Shown here: piece after piece, positions 1 to 7,826 of the stretch
How the letters are laid out: every line of letters begins with the position of its first letter
Position numbering within the stretch: position 1 is the stretch's first letter
Source of the DNA: an uncultured Flavobacteriaceae bacterium
Lineage (GTDB): Bacteria > Bacteroidota > Bacteroidia > Flavobacteriales > Flavobacteriaceae
Length of the DNA: 44,558 bases
NCBI GenBank assembly: GCA_937901915.1
Contig: CALGUD010000051.1
Coordinates: 1-44,558 of the forward strand
Reading direction: 5' to 3'
Translations under genes and position numbers: made by a program
The notes under the pieces: generated by a model
The model's database searches: none
What the model saw: only the letters and a program-made list of their open reading frames with translations
What the model was told of the DNA's origin: nothing

Positions 1-226
1 TTAACCGGCCCACAAGGAGAAGTTGGTCCACAAGGCCCAGCCGGAGCTGATGGTGAAGATGGAGTTGATGGCGCTCAAGGTCCGCAAGGTGAAGTAGGTC
101 CTCAAGGTCCAATCGGTTTAACTGGTCCGCAAGGAGAAGTAGGCCCTGAAGGTCCTCAAGGCCCGATAGGCTTAACCGGCCCACAAGGAGAAGTTGGTCC
201 ACAAGGCCCAGCCGGAGCTGATGGTG
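1..226 (+). repeat. Exact 55-bp DNA repeat, period 171, inside the collagen region
   Basis: Bases 1-55 recur exactly at 172-226. Most other G-X-Y blocks repeat at protein level with scattered synonymous changes, so this pair looks like a recent in-frame (57-codon) duplication. Confidence 0.85.
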
Positions 227-2112
227 CAGATGGTGTAGACGGAGCTCAAGGCCCACAAGGTGAAGTTGGTCCTCAAGGTCCGCAAGGAATACAAGGAGAA
301 GTTGGTCCACAAGGCCCGGCGGGAGCAGACGGTGCAGATGGAGCTCAAGGCCCACAAGGTGAAGTTGGTCCACAAGGTCCAATAGGTTTAACCGGTCCAG
401 AAGGTCCTCAAGGAATACAAGGAGACAAAGGAGATAAAGGTGACCAAGGTGACCAGGGAATACAAGGAGAAGTTGGTCCGCAAGGTCCAGCAGGAGTTGA
501 CGGTGCAGATGGTGCTCAAGGTCCACAAGGTGAAGTTGGCCCGCAAGGCCCAATTGGTTTAACTGGTCCGGCAGGAGCAGATGGAGTTGACGGTGCAGAT
601 GGCGCTCAAGGTCCTCAAGGAGAAAAAGGAGACCAGGGAGATGTAGGCCCGCAAGGCCCAATCGGTTTAACCGGTCCACAAGGAGAGGTTGGCCCACAAG
701 GTCCAGCCGGAGCTGACGGTGCAGATGGTGCCCAAGGCCCTCAAGGAGAAGTAGGCCCTCAAGGTCCAATTGGTCTAACTGGTCCACAAGGAGAGGTTGG
801 CCCACAAGGTCCAGCTGGAGCCGATGGTGCAGATGGTCCCCAAGGCCCTCAAGGAGAAGTAGGCCCTCAAGGCCCAATTGGTTTAACCGGTCCTCAAGGT
901 GAAGTAGGTCCGCAAGGTCCGATAGGCTTAACCGGTCCACAAGGAGAGGTTGGTCCGCAAGGTCCAATTGGTCTAACTGGTCCACAAGGAGAGGTTGGTC
1001 CACAGGGTCCAGCCGGAGCAGATGGAGTTGACGGTGAAGATGGAGCCCAAGGTCCACAAGGCATACAAGGAGAGAAAGGTGATAAAGGAGACCAGGGAGA
1101 TGTAGGTCCGCAAGGCCCAATAGGCTTAACTGGTCCAGCCGGAGCAGATGGTGCAGATGGTGAAGACGGAGCTCAAGGTGAAGTTGGTCCGCAAGGTCCA
1201 ATCGGTTTAACCGGTCCAGAAGGTCCGCAAGGTCCAATAGGTTTAACCGGCCCAGCGGGAGCAGATGGAGTTGACGGAGCAGATGGTGCTCAAGGTCCTC
1301 AAGGAGAAGTTGGTCCACAAGGTCCAATCGGTTTAACCGGTCCAGAAGGTCCACAGGGAATACAAGGAGAGGTTGGCCCTCAAGGTCCAGCCGGAGCTGA
1401 CGGCGCAGATGGAGCAGATGGTGCTCAAGGTCCTCAGGGTGAAGTAGGCCCACAAGGCGAAGTTGGTCCGCAAGGTCCGATAGGTTTAACCGGTCCACAA
1501 GGAGAAGTTGGCCCTCAAGGAATACAAGGAGAAAAAGGTGATCAAGGTGACCAGGGAATACAAGGTGAAGTAGGTCCACAAGGCCCGATCGGTTTGACTG
1601 GTCCGCAGGGAGAGGTTGGCCCACAAGGTCCGCAAGGAGAAAAAGGAGATCAAGGTATACAAGGTGAAAAAGGGGATAAAGGTGACCAGGGAGATGTTGG
1701 TCCTGCTGGCCCTGCCGGAGCAGATGCGGTTTCACCTACTGTAGTATCAACTGATAATTCAGTTGATATCACAGAAAGTAGTGGTACGTACGACTTATCC
1801 GTGTCAGCTTCATCTGGCCCGATTAAGGCTTTTGGGAAAGTGAGAGGTAGTAATGGAAATGCAGATAGTATAAGTGGTGCAACAGTTACTAGAAATAATG
1901 AAGGGAGGTATACAGTAACTTTATCTACCCCTATGGCAAATGCTAATTATACTATTCAGCTTACAAGTTCTGAAGGTGGAGCTTTGCTAAATGTAGGCAC
2001 ACAAAGCGCAACTTCCTTCATTGTTGAAACTCGCAAACTTTACTTCGGATTTTTGTCATCTTCTTTGTCATTATCTGATACAGACTTTCATTTTACTGTG
2101 ATATCACAATAG
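1..2112 (+). CDS. Collagen-like (G-X-Y repeat) surface protein, 5' end outside the window
   Basis: The frame is open from base 1 to the TAG at 2110-2112, giving at least 703 residues; the start lies upstream of the window. Residues 1 to about 575 are an uninterrupted run of roughly 190 Gly-X-Y triplets built from a few blocks (GPQGEVGPQGPAGADGADG, GPIGLTGPQGEV, GEKGDKGDQGD). K-G-D/E triplets of this kind stabilise bacterial collagen helices that lack hydroxyproline (family knowledge). No cysteine is seen. About 128 non-collagen residues follow, rich in Ser, Thr and Val and probably a beta-sandwich, as in trimeric collagen-like fibres of bacteria and phages. No T9SS tail is recognisable. Long exact DNA repeats inside the helix make both assembly and natural length unstable. 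A TTG at 1594 is in frame but lies inside the repeats and is not a start. Role in surface fibres or adhesion is inference. Confidence 0.9.
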   Translation, partial: LTGPQGEVGPQGPAGADGEDGVDGAQGPQGEVGPQGPIGLTGPQGEVGPEGPQGPIGLTGPQGEVGPQGPAGADGADGVDGAQGPQGEVGPQGPQGIQGEVGPQGPAGADGADGAQGPQGEVGPQGPIGLTGPEGPQGIQGDKGDKGDQGDQGIQGEVGPQGPAGVDGADGAQGPQGEVGPQGPIGLTGPAGADGVDGADGAQGPQGEKGDQGDVGPQGPIGLTGPQGEVGPQGPAGADGADGAQGPQGEVGPQGPIGLTGPQGEVGPQGPAGADGADGPQGPQGEVGPQGPIGLTGPQGEVGPQGPIGLTGPQGEVGPQGPIGLTGPQGEVGPQGPAGADGVDGEDGAQGPQGIQGEKGDKGDQGDVGPQGPIGLTGPAGADGADGEDGAQGEVGPQGPIGLTGPEGPQGPIGLTGPAGADGVDGADGAQGPQGEVGPQGPIGLTGPEGPQGIQGEVGPQGPAGADGADGADGAQGPQGEVGPQGEVGPQGPIGLTGPQGEVGPQGIQGEKGDQGDQGIQGEVGPQGPIGLTGPQGEVGPQGPQGEKGDQGIQGEKGDKGDQGDVGPAGPAGADAVSPTVVSTDNSVDITESSGTYDLSVSASSGPIKAFGKVRGSNGNADSISGATVTRNNEGRYTVTLSTPMANANYTIQLTSSEGGALLNVGTQSATSFIVETRKLYFGFLSSSLSLSDTDFHFTVISQ

Positions 2113-2136
2113 TAATAAAAATAAAAATTCGAAAAG

Positions 2137-2163
2137 AGGCTATCTAAAAGGTAGCCTTTTTTT
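2137..2163 (+). terminator. Intrinsic terminator of the collagen-like gene
   Basis: The stem AGGCTATC / GGTAGCCT (one G-U pair) with a 5-base loop is followed by seven T. It lies 25 bases past the stop codon. Confidence 0.85.
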
Positions 2164-2510
2164 ATTAATGTATCCTGCAATGTATTGCAATATTTTATCG
2201 CTAGGTAAACTAAAATATCAGATGTTAGTTTTTATTTAAAAATATAACCTTTATCCTCGAATAAAATTATTTTGAGTCTCATGTTTTGGGTTCTTGTTCC
2301 AAAAAGAATTTATAAGAATTTTATCTCACCTAATTTTATTTCATTGTAAAATCTCTTCTGGTTTTGTCAATTCAAAATCAAATTCTTTCTAATGACAACA
2401 TGTAATATATTTAATTCAGTAAATATGTAAAATACATATGATTTTATCAGTAAATACATCTATATATAAAGAAAATACTATTTTTTAATGATAAAACACA
2501 CTACAATTAT
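2164..2510. other. AT-rich spacer with no gene seen
   Basis: This stretch between the collagen-gene terminator and the regulatory box of the next gene is very AT-rich. I see no open frame of useful length, no RNA-like hairpin and no repeat in it. Confidence 0.6.
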
Positions 2511-2580
2511 GGTTTAACCATAAATTTATAATTTCTATTTATCGATTTATTTTTACCATTCGTCTATAGAAACACGTTCT
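2511..2580 (+). promoter_or_regulatory. Upstream box shared with the next paralogue (copy A)
   Basis: The segment holds AACCAT (2516-2521) and, about 38 bases on, TTACCATTCGTCTATAGAAA (2553-2572). Both elements recur in the same order and at nearly the same spacing in front of the paralogue at 3933. The ATTCGTCTA element lies about 101 bases before this start and about 103 before the other, so it is likely an operator or activator site. The binding protein is unknown. Confidence 0.55.
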
Positions 2581-2659
2581 TTAATGAATTTCATGATTAA
2601 ATATTGGCAGTACATAATACATTTAACAAGAATTTAAGAGTGTCCCTAATATTAAAACC

Positions 2660-3697
2660 ATGAAACGAATTTTAACCATAGCAATATTAATTTTAAGCCA
2701 ACTGGGTTTCTCCCAGGCGGCTTTTCATAATATGGGTAATATTCAAATGCATGATGGTGCGCAGATAGGTTTTCATACAGATGTGATTAATGATGGAGAT
2801 TTTGACAGCAATAAAGGGTTAACCGGATTATACAATGATAACGACCTCGTAATATCCGGAAGCAATAAACCGGTATTTCATGATTTGGAAGTAGCAGTAA
2901 AAAATAATGTGTATTTATTGGTGTCTGTAGCTGTTACAAATTCACACAACTTTCTTGAAGGTAAGATTGTTACTCCCAGGGATGATAAAAACATTAGGTT
3001 TGAGTTTTTAAACGATGCACTTTATGCAGGTGTTAATGATAGTACATTTATAGATGGGTATGCATCTACATCAACCGGACTTGGATATGAGCTGCCGGTT
3101 GGGGATAGAAACCGATTTAGCCCAATTACTATAAAGAATAATATCACACAAGCTGTATCAGCTGCTTATTATAATGAAGATCCTAATTTCCCTTCTGCTT
3201 TTGCTAAATCTTTTAATACCGATTTAAGTGAAGGGTTACATGTAAGTAAGGAAGAATTTTGGGATTTAAATGGAAGTGAACCTGTAAATATAACCCTGGG
3301 CTGGGACGCTTCCAGTGAACTTTCAACTTTAACAGATGATACGGCTCAATTAAGAATAGTGGGATGGAATAAAGATTTAAGTCAATGGGTTGACCTGGGT
3401 AACTTTAAAGTAACAGGTGCGCTTACAGAAGGCTCAATCACATCTTTATCTTTTATACCTGATAACTATGATGTTATAGCTATAGGATCTATTTTAAATC
3501 CTGATGAGGTTGAACCCGGTGTTCCTGCTCCAGTCGTTTTAAGAACAAATTTATTTGATGTTGCAGGAAATTTGATCAAAACTTTTGGTCAGGAAGAAGA
3601 GGTTGATTTTACAGGGATGGCAATAGGGGTATATATTGCTGATGTACAGTTAAACAATGGAAAGCGATATACCGAAAAATTGCTTAATGCCAGGTAG
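2660..3697 (+). CDS. Secreted protein with T9SS-type sorting tail (paralogue 1)
   Basis: The 345-residue protein begins with a signal peptide (MKRILTIAILILSQLGFSQA). The body contains GNIQMHDGAQIGFHTDVINDG and a central beta-rich region. The last ~50 residues (LFDVAGNLIKTF, then VDFTGMAIGVYIADV, ending EKLLNAR) resemble the Por secretion tail used by the type IX secretion system, in a divergent form. It is a close paralogue of the next gene over its whole length. The body has no function I recognise; surface display or release is inferred from the tail. AAT dominates over AAC for Asn here, unlike the paralogue. The ATG follows a leader ending TTAAAACCATG that is nearly shared with the paralogue. 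Confidence 0.9.
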   Translation: MKRILTIAILILSQLGFSQAAFHNMGNIQMHDGAQIGFHTDVINDGDFDSNKGLTGLYNDNDLVISGSNKPVFHDLEVAVKNNVYLLVSVAVTNSHNFLEGKIVTPRDDKNIRFEFLNDALYAGVNDSTFIDGYASTSTGLGYELPVGDRNRFSPITIKNNITQAVSAAYYNEDPNFPSAFAKSFNTDLSEGLHVSKEEFWDLNGSEPVNITLGWDASSELSTLTDDTAQLRIVGWNKDLSQWVDLGNFKVTGALTEGSITSLSFIPDNYDVIAIGSILNPDEVEPGVPAPVVLRTNLFDVAGNLIKTFGQEEEVDFTGMAIGVYIADVQLNNGKRYTEKLLNAR

Positions 3698-3782
3698 TCA
3701 ATCTAAAAATAATGTTACCTCCAATACTTCATTAATTCTAAACTTAAAACCCTACATGGGTTATGCCCAATAGCTTTATTAC

Positions 3783-3841
3783 GGTTAAACCATAGTTTCT
3801 ATTAATCTTTCATCTACAGAGATTTACCATTCGTCTACAGA
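3783..3841 (+). promoter_or_regulatory. Upstream box shared with paralogue 1 (copy B), with 21-bp direct repeat
   Basis: AACCAT (3788-3793) and TTACCATTCGTCTACAGAAA (from 3824) match copy A at 2511-2580. TCATCTACAGA (3810) and TCGTCTACAGA (3831) form a direct repeat offset by 21 bases, two helical turns. That is the spacing typical of sites bound by LytTR-domain regulators (general knowledge); assignment to LytTR is inference. Confidence 0.5.
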
Positions 3842-3932
3842 AATGAGTGCTTAAAGGGTTTTCAGCGGAAAAAGAAGCTGTCAGGTGGTACATTTACAGT
3901 AATAAATAACAAAGCCCCTAAATACTGAAACC

Positions 3933-4955
3933 ATGAAAAAAGCCCTAAACATAGCCATCTTAATCTTAAGCCAGGTAGCAGTTTCTCAAACAGCTTTTTA
4001 CAATGCAGGAAACATTCAGGCACACAACGGGGCTCAGGTAGGTGTTCATACTGACCTGATCAATGATGGTGAGTTTAGCAACGAAGGTTTAACCGGGTTA
4101 TACAGCAACAACGACCTAATCATCTCAGGGATCAACAAACCGGTTTTTTATGATCTTGAAGTAGCAGTAGAAAACAACGTATACTTAATGACTTCAGTAA
4201 GTGTTACTAACTCACACAACTTTATAGCAGGCAAAATCATTACTCCAAGGGATAACACAAACGTATCTTTCGAACTTTTAAACGATGCGATCTATGCAGG
4301 AGAGAGCAATACTACACATGTTGACGGTTACGCAACTACAAACACAGGACTTGGATATGTATTACCGGTAGGAAACGGAAAAAAATTAAGCCCTATAACA
4401 ATTAAAAACATTATCACTGAGCCTGTAACAGCTGCTTACTACAATGGAAACCATAACTTCAATACTGAATCTAAAGGAGCAGGATTAAAAAATGTAACTC
4501 ACAATGAAGTTTGGGATATAAAAGGAAACGAAGCTATCAACATTACTCTTAGCTGGGATGCTGCCAGTAACTTAACTGACTTAACAAACTCAACTGAAAA
4601 CTTAAGCATTGTAGGATTGGACAAGCAAACAAATGAGTGGGTAACTTTAGGGAACTTCAAAACCACAGGGAACCTAACTGAAGGTACTATAACTTCACTG
4701 TCATTTGTACCAAACCACTACGAAGCCATCACCATAGGTTCTACAACTACTACTGTAGATAACGGACCTGAAGAAGTGATAATAGCAGATGCTAAAATCA
4801 TCAAAACAAATGTATTTGATACTGCAGGAAGATTGGTGAAAACTTTCAAAGGAAGCGAAGAAGTTGATTTTACCGGTCTTGCTAAAGGCGTATTCATCAC
4901 CAACACTTACTTATCAAACGGGGAGAAATTCGCTAGAAAGATCCTTAACAGATAG
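3933..4955 (+). CDS. Secreted protein with T9SS-type sorting tail (paralogue 2)
   Basis: The protein has 340 residues: signal peptide MKKALNIAILILSQVAVSQT, then a body matching the preceding gene almost block for block (GNIQAHNGAQVGVHTDLINDG, FELLNDAIYAGE, NTGLGYVLPVGN). It ends in a T9SS-like tail (VFDTAGRLVKTF, VDFTGLAKGVF, ARKILNR). Asn is mostly AAC and Phe often TTC, in sharp contrast to paralogue 1; in low-GC Bacteroidetes this usually marks strongly expressed genes. It therefore looks like the abundant member of the pair. Molecular function is unknown. Confidence 0.9.
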   Translation: MKKALNIAILILSQVAVSQTAFYNAGNIQAHNGAQVGVHTDLINDGEFSNEGLTGLYSNNDLIISGINKPVFYDLEVAVENNVYLMTSVSVTNSHNFIAGKIITPRDNTNVSFELLNDAIYAGESNTTHVDGYATTNTGLGYVLPVGNGKKLSPITIKNIITEPVTAAYYNGNHNFNTESKGAGLKNVTHNEVWDIKGNEAINITLSWDAASNLTDLTNSTENLSIVGLDKQTNEWVTLGNFKTTGNLTEGTITSLSFVPNHYEAITIGSTTTTVDNGPEEVIIADAKIIKTNVFDTAGRLVKTFKGSEEVDFTGLAKGVFITNTYLSNGEKFARKILNR

Positions 4956-5089
4956 TCTTTCGAAAGTTTATAACAGCTCTTTTTCTTTCATATCTTCATT
5001 GTACTTACTTCGGAATTAAATCTTAAATTTTTCAATCAATAATTTCAACATAAAATAATCTGAGTATCTTTAAGATGTAGTTTTAATTA

Positions 5090-5551
5090 TTGAAAATAAT
5101 TTTGATAAAGATTAAAAGTATTTCTTCCAAAGAAACCTTAATAGTGCGCCATCCTGTACTAAGAGAAGGAAAACCTGTAGATTCCTGCAGGTTTGAGGGG
5201 GATGATTTACCAACTACATTTCACCTGGGTGCATTTTATAAGGATAAAATAGTAGGTGTTGTTACAATTTTAAAAAAGAATAATAAATCATTTTTTGCAA
5301 AAAATCAATTTCAACTACGGGGTATGGCTGTTTTACAACAGCATCAGGGGAAAGGAATAGGTGCTGTTTTAGTTAAACAATCTGAAGAAAGGGTAATGGA
5401 TCTAAATGGATCCATGATATGGCTGAACGCAAGATTAGTTGCACTTAGTTTTTATGAAAAACTTGGATATAAAATTTCAAGTGATAAATTTGAAATACCG
5501 CTTGTGGGAGTACATTATACAATGACAAAATTTTTTAATAATGAATTTTAA
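5090..5551 (+). CDS. GNAT-family N-acetyltransferase, TTG start
   Basis: The 153-residue protein has a GNAT core: the motif A segment FQLRGMAVLQQHQGKGIG (acetyl-CoA loop, Q/R-x-x-G-x-G/A type) at about residues 79-96, and the NARLVALSFYEKLGYK segment typical of the C-terminal half. No ATG precedes the conserved region in frame, so translation probably starts at the TTG at 5090. The substrate cannot be told from sequence. The last 11 bases overlap the start of the VanY-type carboxypeptidase, so the two are likely translationally coupled. Confidence 0.85.
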   Translation: MKIILIKIKSISSKETLIVRHPVLREGKPVDSCRFEGDDLPTTFHLGAFYKDKIVGVVTILKKNNKSFFAKNQFQLRGMAVLQQHQGKGIGAVLVKQSEERVMDLNGSMIWLNARLVALSFYEKLGYKISSDKFEIPLVGVHYTMTKFFNNEF

Positions 5552-6248
5552 GAAAGTAATTTTTAGTTGTGTTACATTAATATCAACTATCGCTTTTGGG
5601 CAGGAGTATACAAAAGAAGAACTTATTGGGAAAGACAACCCAAAATTATTGAAAGCAAATTTATATTTACATGAGGATGCTTATAATTCCTTTTTAAAAA
5701 TGCAGGAAGATGCGTTAAAAGTGGGGATTGATATTAAAATAGTATCCGGATACAGGAATTTTGATAAACAAAAAAGTATATGGGAAAGAAAGTATAAACT
5801 CTTTACATCACAAGGACTATCTCCCGTAAAAGCAATCGACAAAATTATTGAGTATTCTACTATACCCGGAACATCTCGCCACCATTGGGGAACCGATATT
5901 GATATAATCGATAACCGTAAAAAATACAGTGGTGATGCCTTGGTGCCTGCTAAATTTCATGGAAACGGACCTTTTTGTAAATTAAAGGAATGGCTTGATA
6001 AAAATGCTAATAAGTATGGTTTTTACTTAGTTTATACTGATAATGCTAATAGGAAAGGTTTTAAGTACGAACCTTGGCACTATAGTTATGCCCCGGTTTC
6101 TAAGCAAATGCTTAAGGCGTATAAAAAACTTCCGGTTAAAACTATCCTTCTGGATGAAAAATTAACCGGGGCTGAGCATTTTACTGATGGATTTATAGAA
6201 GCGTATATCAGGGAAAATATTTTAGACATTAACCCTGATCTCCTGTAA
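5541..6248 (+). CDS. M15-family D-alanyl-D-alanine carboxypeptidase (VanY/DdcY type)
   Basis: The product is a 235-residue exported peptidoglycan peptidase. A signal peptide (MNFKKVIFSCVTLISTIAFG) precedes SGYRNFDKQKSIW and then the zinc site S102-R-H104-H-W-G-T-D-I-D111. The EPWHY motif supplies the catalytic Glu167 and third ligand His170. All key M15 residues are present. It would cleave the terminal D-Ala from muropeptides in the periplasm. It overlaps the acetyltransferase by 11 bases. Confidence 0.92.
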   Translation: MNFKKVIFSCVTLISTIAFGQEYTKEELIGKDNPKLLKANLYLHEDAYNSFLKMQEDALKVGIDIKIVSGYRNFDKQKSIWERKYKLFTSQGLSPVKAIDKIIEYSTIPGTSRHHWGTDIDIIDNRKKYSGDALVPAKFHGNGPFCKLKEWLDKNANKYGFYLVYTDNANRKGFKYEPWHYSYAPVSKQMLKAYKKLPVKTILLDEKLTGAEHFTDGFIEAYIRENILDINPDLL

Positions 6249-6366
6249 TATAGTTCGGTTTATAATCCTTTTAGTACAATTTATAAATAGATAAATAGAG
6301 GTTTTTTAAGAAAGAAATCCGGACTAAAAGGCTAAAGGTGATCTAGGTTTTCACTCAACTAATATA

Positions 6367-6390
6367 TGTGCATTTCATCCTTTTTTTAGT
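6367..6390 (+). promoter_or_regulatory. 24-bp box upstream of small membrane protein 1
   Basis: TGTGCATTTCATCCTTTTTT and the four following bases match 23 of 24 bases with 6840-6863, which sits in front of the paralogue. It lies 86 bases before the start codon. TGCATTTCAT resembles sites of some LytTR regulators (E. coli YpdB binds a GGCATTTCAT repeat), but the second half-site is not clear here. Confidence 0.5.
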
Positions 6391-6475
6391 TGTATTTTAA
6401 ATTATCAGCTTACATTTACAATGTATTAAGAAAACAACCCCTTGTTTATCTTCATTACATAAAAACGAATAGGTT

Positions 6476-6634
6476 ATGACACTGATTAAAGAATTATACA
6501 ATCAATCATTTAAGGATTTAGAAAATGTTTTTGTTGCCATAGTAATGAAATTACTTAGTTGGGTGTGTTTTGCAGCCATTGGGTTTGTTACTATAGCTGT
6601 TATTTACAAGGCAATAAACGGAGACAAATTTTAA
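6476..6634 (+). CDS. Small single-pass membrane protein, tandem copy 1
   Basis: The product has 52 residues: N-terminal polar segment MTLIKELYNQSFKDLENVF, one hydrophobic helix (about 20-44, ending VIYKA), and the tail NGDKF. It is clearly paralogous to the gene at 6970: both share LY.QSFKDLEN, a (V/I)MK(L/I)L.W.CFA.IGFV core, VIYKA and a final KF. Conservation between copies supports it as a real gene. I recognise no family. An upstream box is shared with the second copy. Confidence 0.75.
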   Translation: MTLIKELYNQSFKDLENVFVAIVMKLLSWVCFAAIGFVTIAVIYKAINGDKF

Positions 6635-6657
6635 GAATATCCAAGATATACTGGATT

Positions 6658-6712
6658 AATATTTTTTATAGCCCGTACAAATCCTCTTTGTGATTATATG
6701 CTATAAAATATT
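6658..6712. repeat. 13-bp inverted repeat between the two small membrane genes
   Basis: AATATTTTTTATAGC (6658-6672) faces GCTATAAAATATT (6700-6712) across 27 bases. It may form an AT-rich stem-loop or weak bidirectional terminator behind copy 1. Confidence 0.4.
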
Positions 6713-6839
6713 ACACTTCAATCCATTGAATCTCAAGCAAAAAGCTTGTGAAGCATTGTTACACCTCAATTGTTAAAATTATAACTTTTAACGAGACTTT
6801 TTTTATAAAAATACTTCAGTTTACCTTTGTCTAATTTTT

Positions 6840-6863
6840 TGTGCATTTCATCTTTTTTTTAGT
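6840..6863 (+). promoter_or_regulatory. 24-bp box upstream of small membrane protein 2
   Basis: This is the second copy of the box at 6367-6390, with one difference (T for C in the T-run). It lies 107 bases before the start at 6970. Confidence 0.5.
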
Positions 6864-6969
6864 GATGAATCCAAAAGAGAATGTAATTTTAACACTTTGT
6901 TAATACAATATTTATTTTAAGCATTTTTAGTTTTGAGTTTAAAAGTAAGAACAACTAATTTTAAAATAT

Positions 6970-7137
6970 ATGATAACATTTTTACAAATTAAAGAACTTT
7001 ATAAGCAGTCATTTAAAGATTTAGAGAACAATTTTGCTGCTATATTAATGAAAATATTGGCTTGGATTTGTTTTGCCTGTATTGGGTTTGTTATTTTTGT
7101 TGTTATCTACAAAGCAGCCACAGGACATAAGTTTTAG
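6970..7137 (+). CDS. Small single-pass membrane protein, tandem copy 2
   Basis: The 55-residue protein starts MITFLQIKELYKQSFKDLEN, then has a hydrophobic helix (about 23-48, with a WICFACIGFV core and VIYKA), ending TGHKF. It is paralogous to the gene at 6476 and has the same layout. The charged N-terminal helix and single membrane span would fit a small membrane accessory protein, but no function is known to me. A hairpin at 7154 follows the stop. Confidence 0.75.
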   Translation: MITFLQIKELYKQSFKDLENNFAAILMKILAWICFACIGFVIFVVIYKAATGHKF

Positions 7138-7153
7138 ACTTATTCAAATAAAT

Positions 7154-7176
7154 AAATCCCACATAAAGTGGGATTT
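7154..7176. terminator. Hairpin between converging genes
   Basis: AAATCCCAC and GTGGGATTT form a perfect 9-bp stem with a 5-base loop. It lies between a plus-strand gene and the minus-strand ankyrin gene and could serve both; the T-runs are short. Confidence 0.65.
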
Positions 7177-7204
7177 ACAGCTAATTCAAATTAAGAGAAC
7201 AAAG

Positions 7205-7597
7205 TTAAGCATCTAGTGCTTTTTCTAATATTTGCTTTGCTTCTGTAGCGTTAGAAAGCTCTGCAAATTTTAAAGCTGTATATCCTTTCTTAGAATCTTT
7301 GGCTTTTATATCAACTCCCTTTTCAATTAAAAGATTTAAAATTTCAACCCGATTAAATTTTGCAGCATACATTAGTGGTGTTAATCCATTGGATTTTGCA
7401 TGTACATCTGCTCCCATATCAATAAGCTTTTTTACAATTTCAAAATCCCCCTTTACAATAGCCATACAAAATGGAGATACATTAGAGGCTTTAACTTCTG
7501 TCAATTCTTTTAAGCTTGATTGATTTTCATGGATAAAATTAGCGTTGGCAATTACTATGCCTGCCATGAATAAAAAAATAAATGATAATTGTTTCAT
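7205..7597 (-). CDS. Secreted ankyrin-repeat protein
   Basis: The 130-residue protein has a signal peptide (MKQLSFIFLFMAGIVIANAN) and then about three ankyrin repeats. The recognisable units are CMAIVKGDFEIVKKLIDMGA, G.TPLMYAAKFNRVEILNLL and YTALKFAELSNATEAKQILE. Short periplasmic ankyrin proteins bind partner proteins, in some cases catalases or inhibitors; no partner is evident here. It stands alone, with its own spacer upstream and a convergent hairpin downstream. Confidence 0.88.
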   Translation of the reverse strand: MKQLSFIFLFMAGIVIANANFIHENQSSLKELTEVKASNVSPFCMAIVKGDFEIVKKLIDMGADVHAKSNGLTPLMYAAKFNRVEILNLLIEKGVDIKAKDSKKGYTALKFAELSNATEAKQILEKALDA

Positions 7598-7800
7598 GAT
7601 TGATGATTTATAAGTTATAATAGAAAGACGAGCTTTCTGAATATTTGTTTCACTATAATATTGAATTTAACATTTGCTTAACTGGATATGAATGAAATGT
7701 CAGTTGGGTAACCAGGATGTTAATTGTGTTATTAAACACTGGTAAATCCATTAAAAAAGATTGATTCACTATTTCTTTTTTTTGATAAAAGGTATAATAG

Positions 7801-7808
7801 TATCTTTG
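7801..7808 (+). promoter_or_regulatory. -7 promoter element of gpmI
   Basis: TATCTTTG matches the Bacteroidetes consensus TAnnTTTG, 19 bases before the ATG. A TTTG lies at 7781 but the 16-base spacing is shorter than usual. Confidence 0.6.
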
Positions 7809-7826
7809 AAAAATAAATTAATTTAA

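Noticed and set aside
172..375. Minus-strand open frame opposite the collagen repeats
   Set aside because: It is a by-product of the G-X-Y repeat on the other strand, low in complexity and has no promoter or domain.
6734..6748. CAAGC-AAAAA-GCTTG hairpin
   Set aside because: The stem has five pairs and no T-run; too weak to call a terminator.
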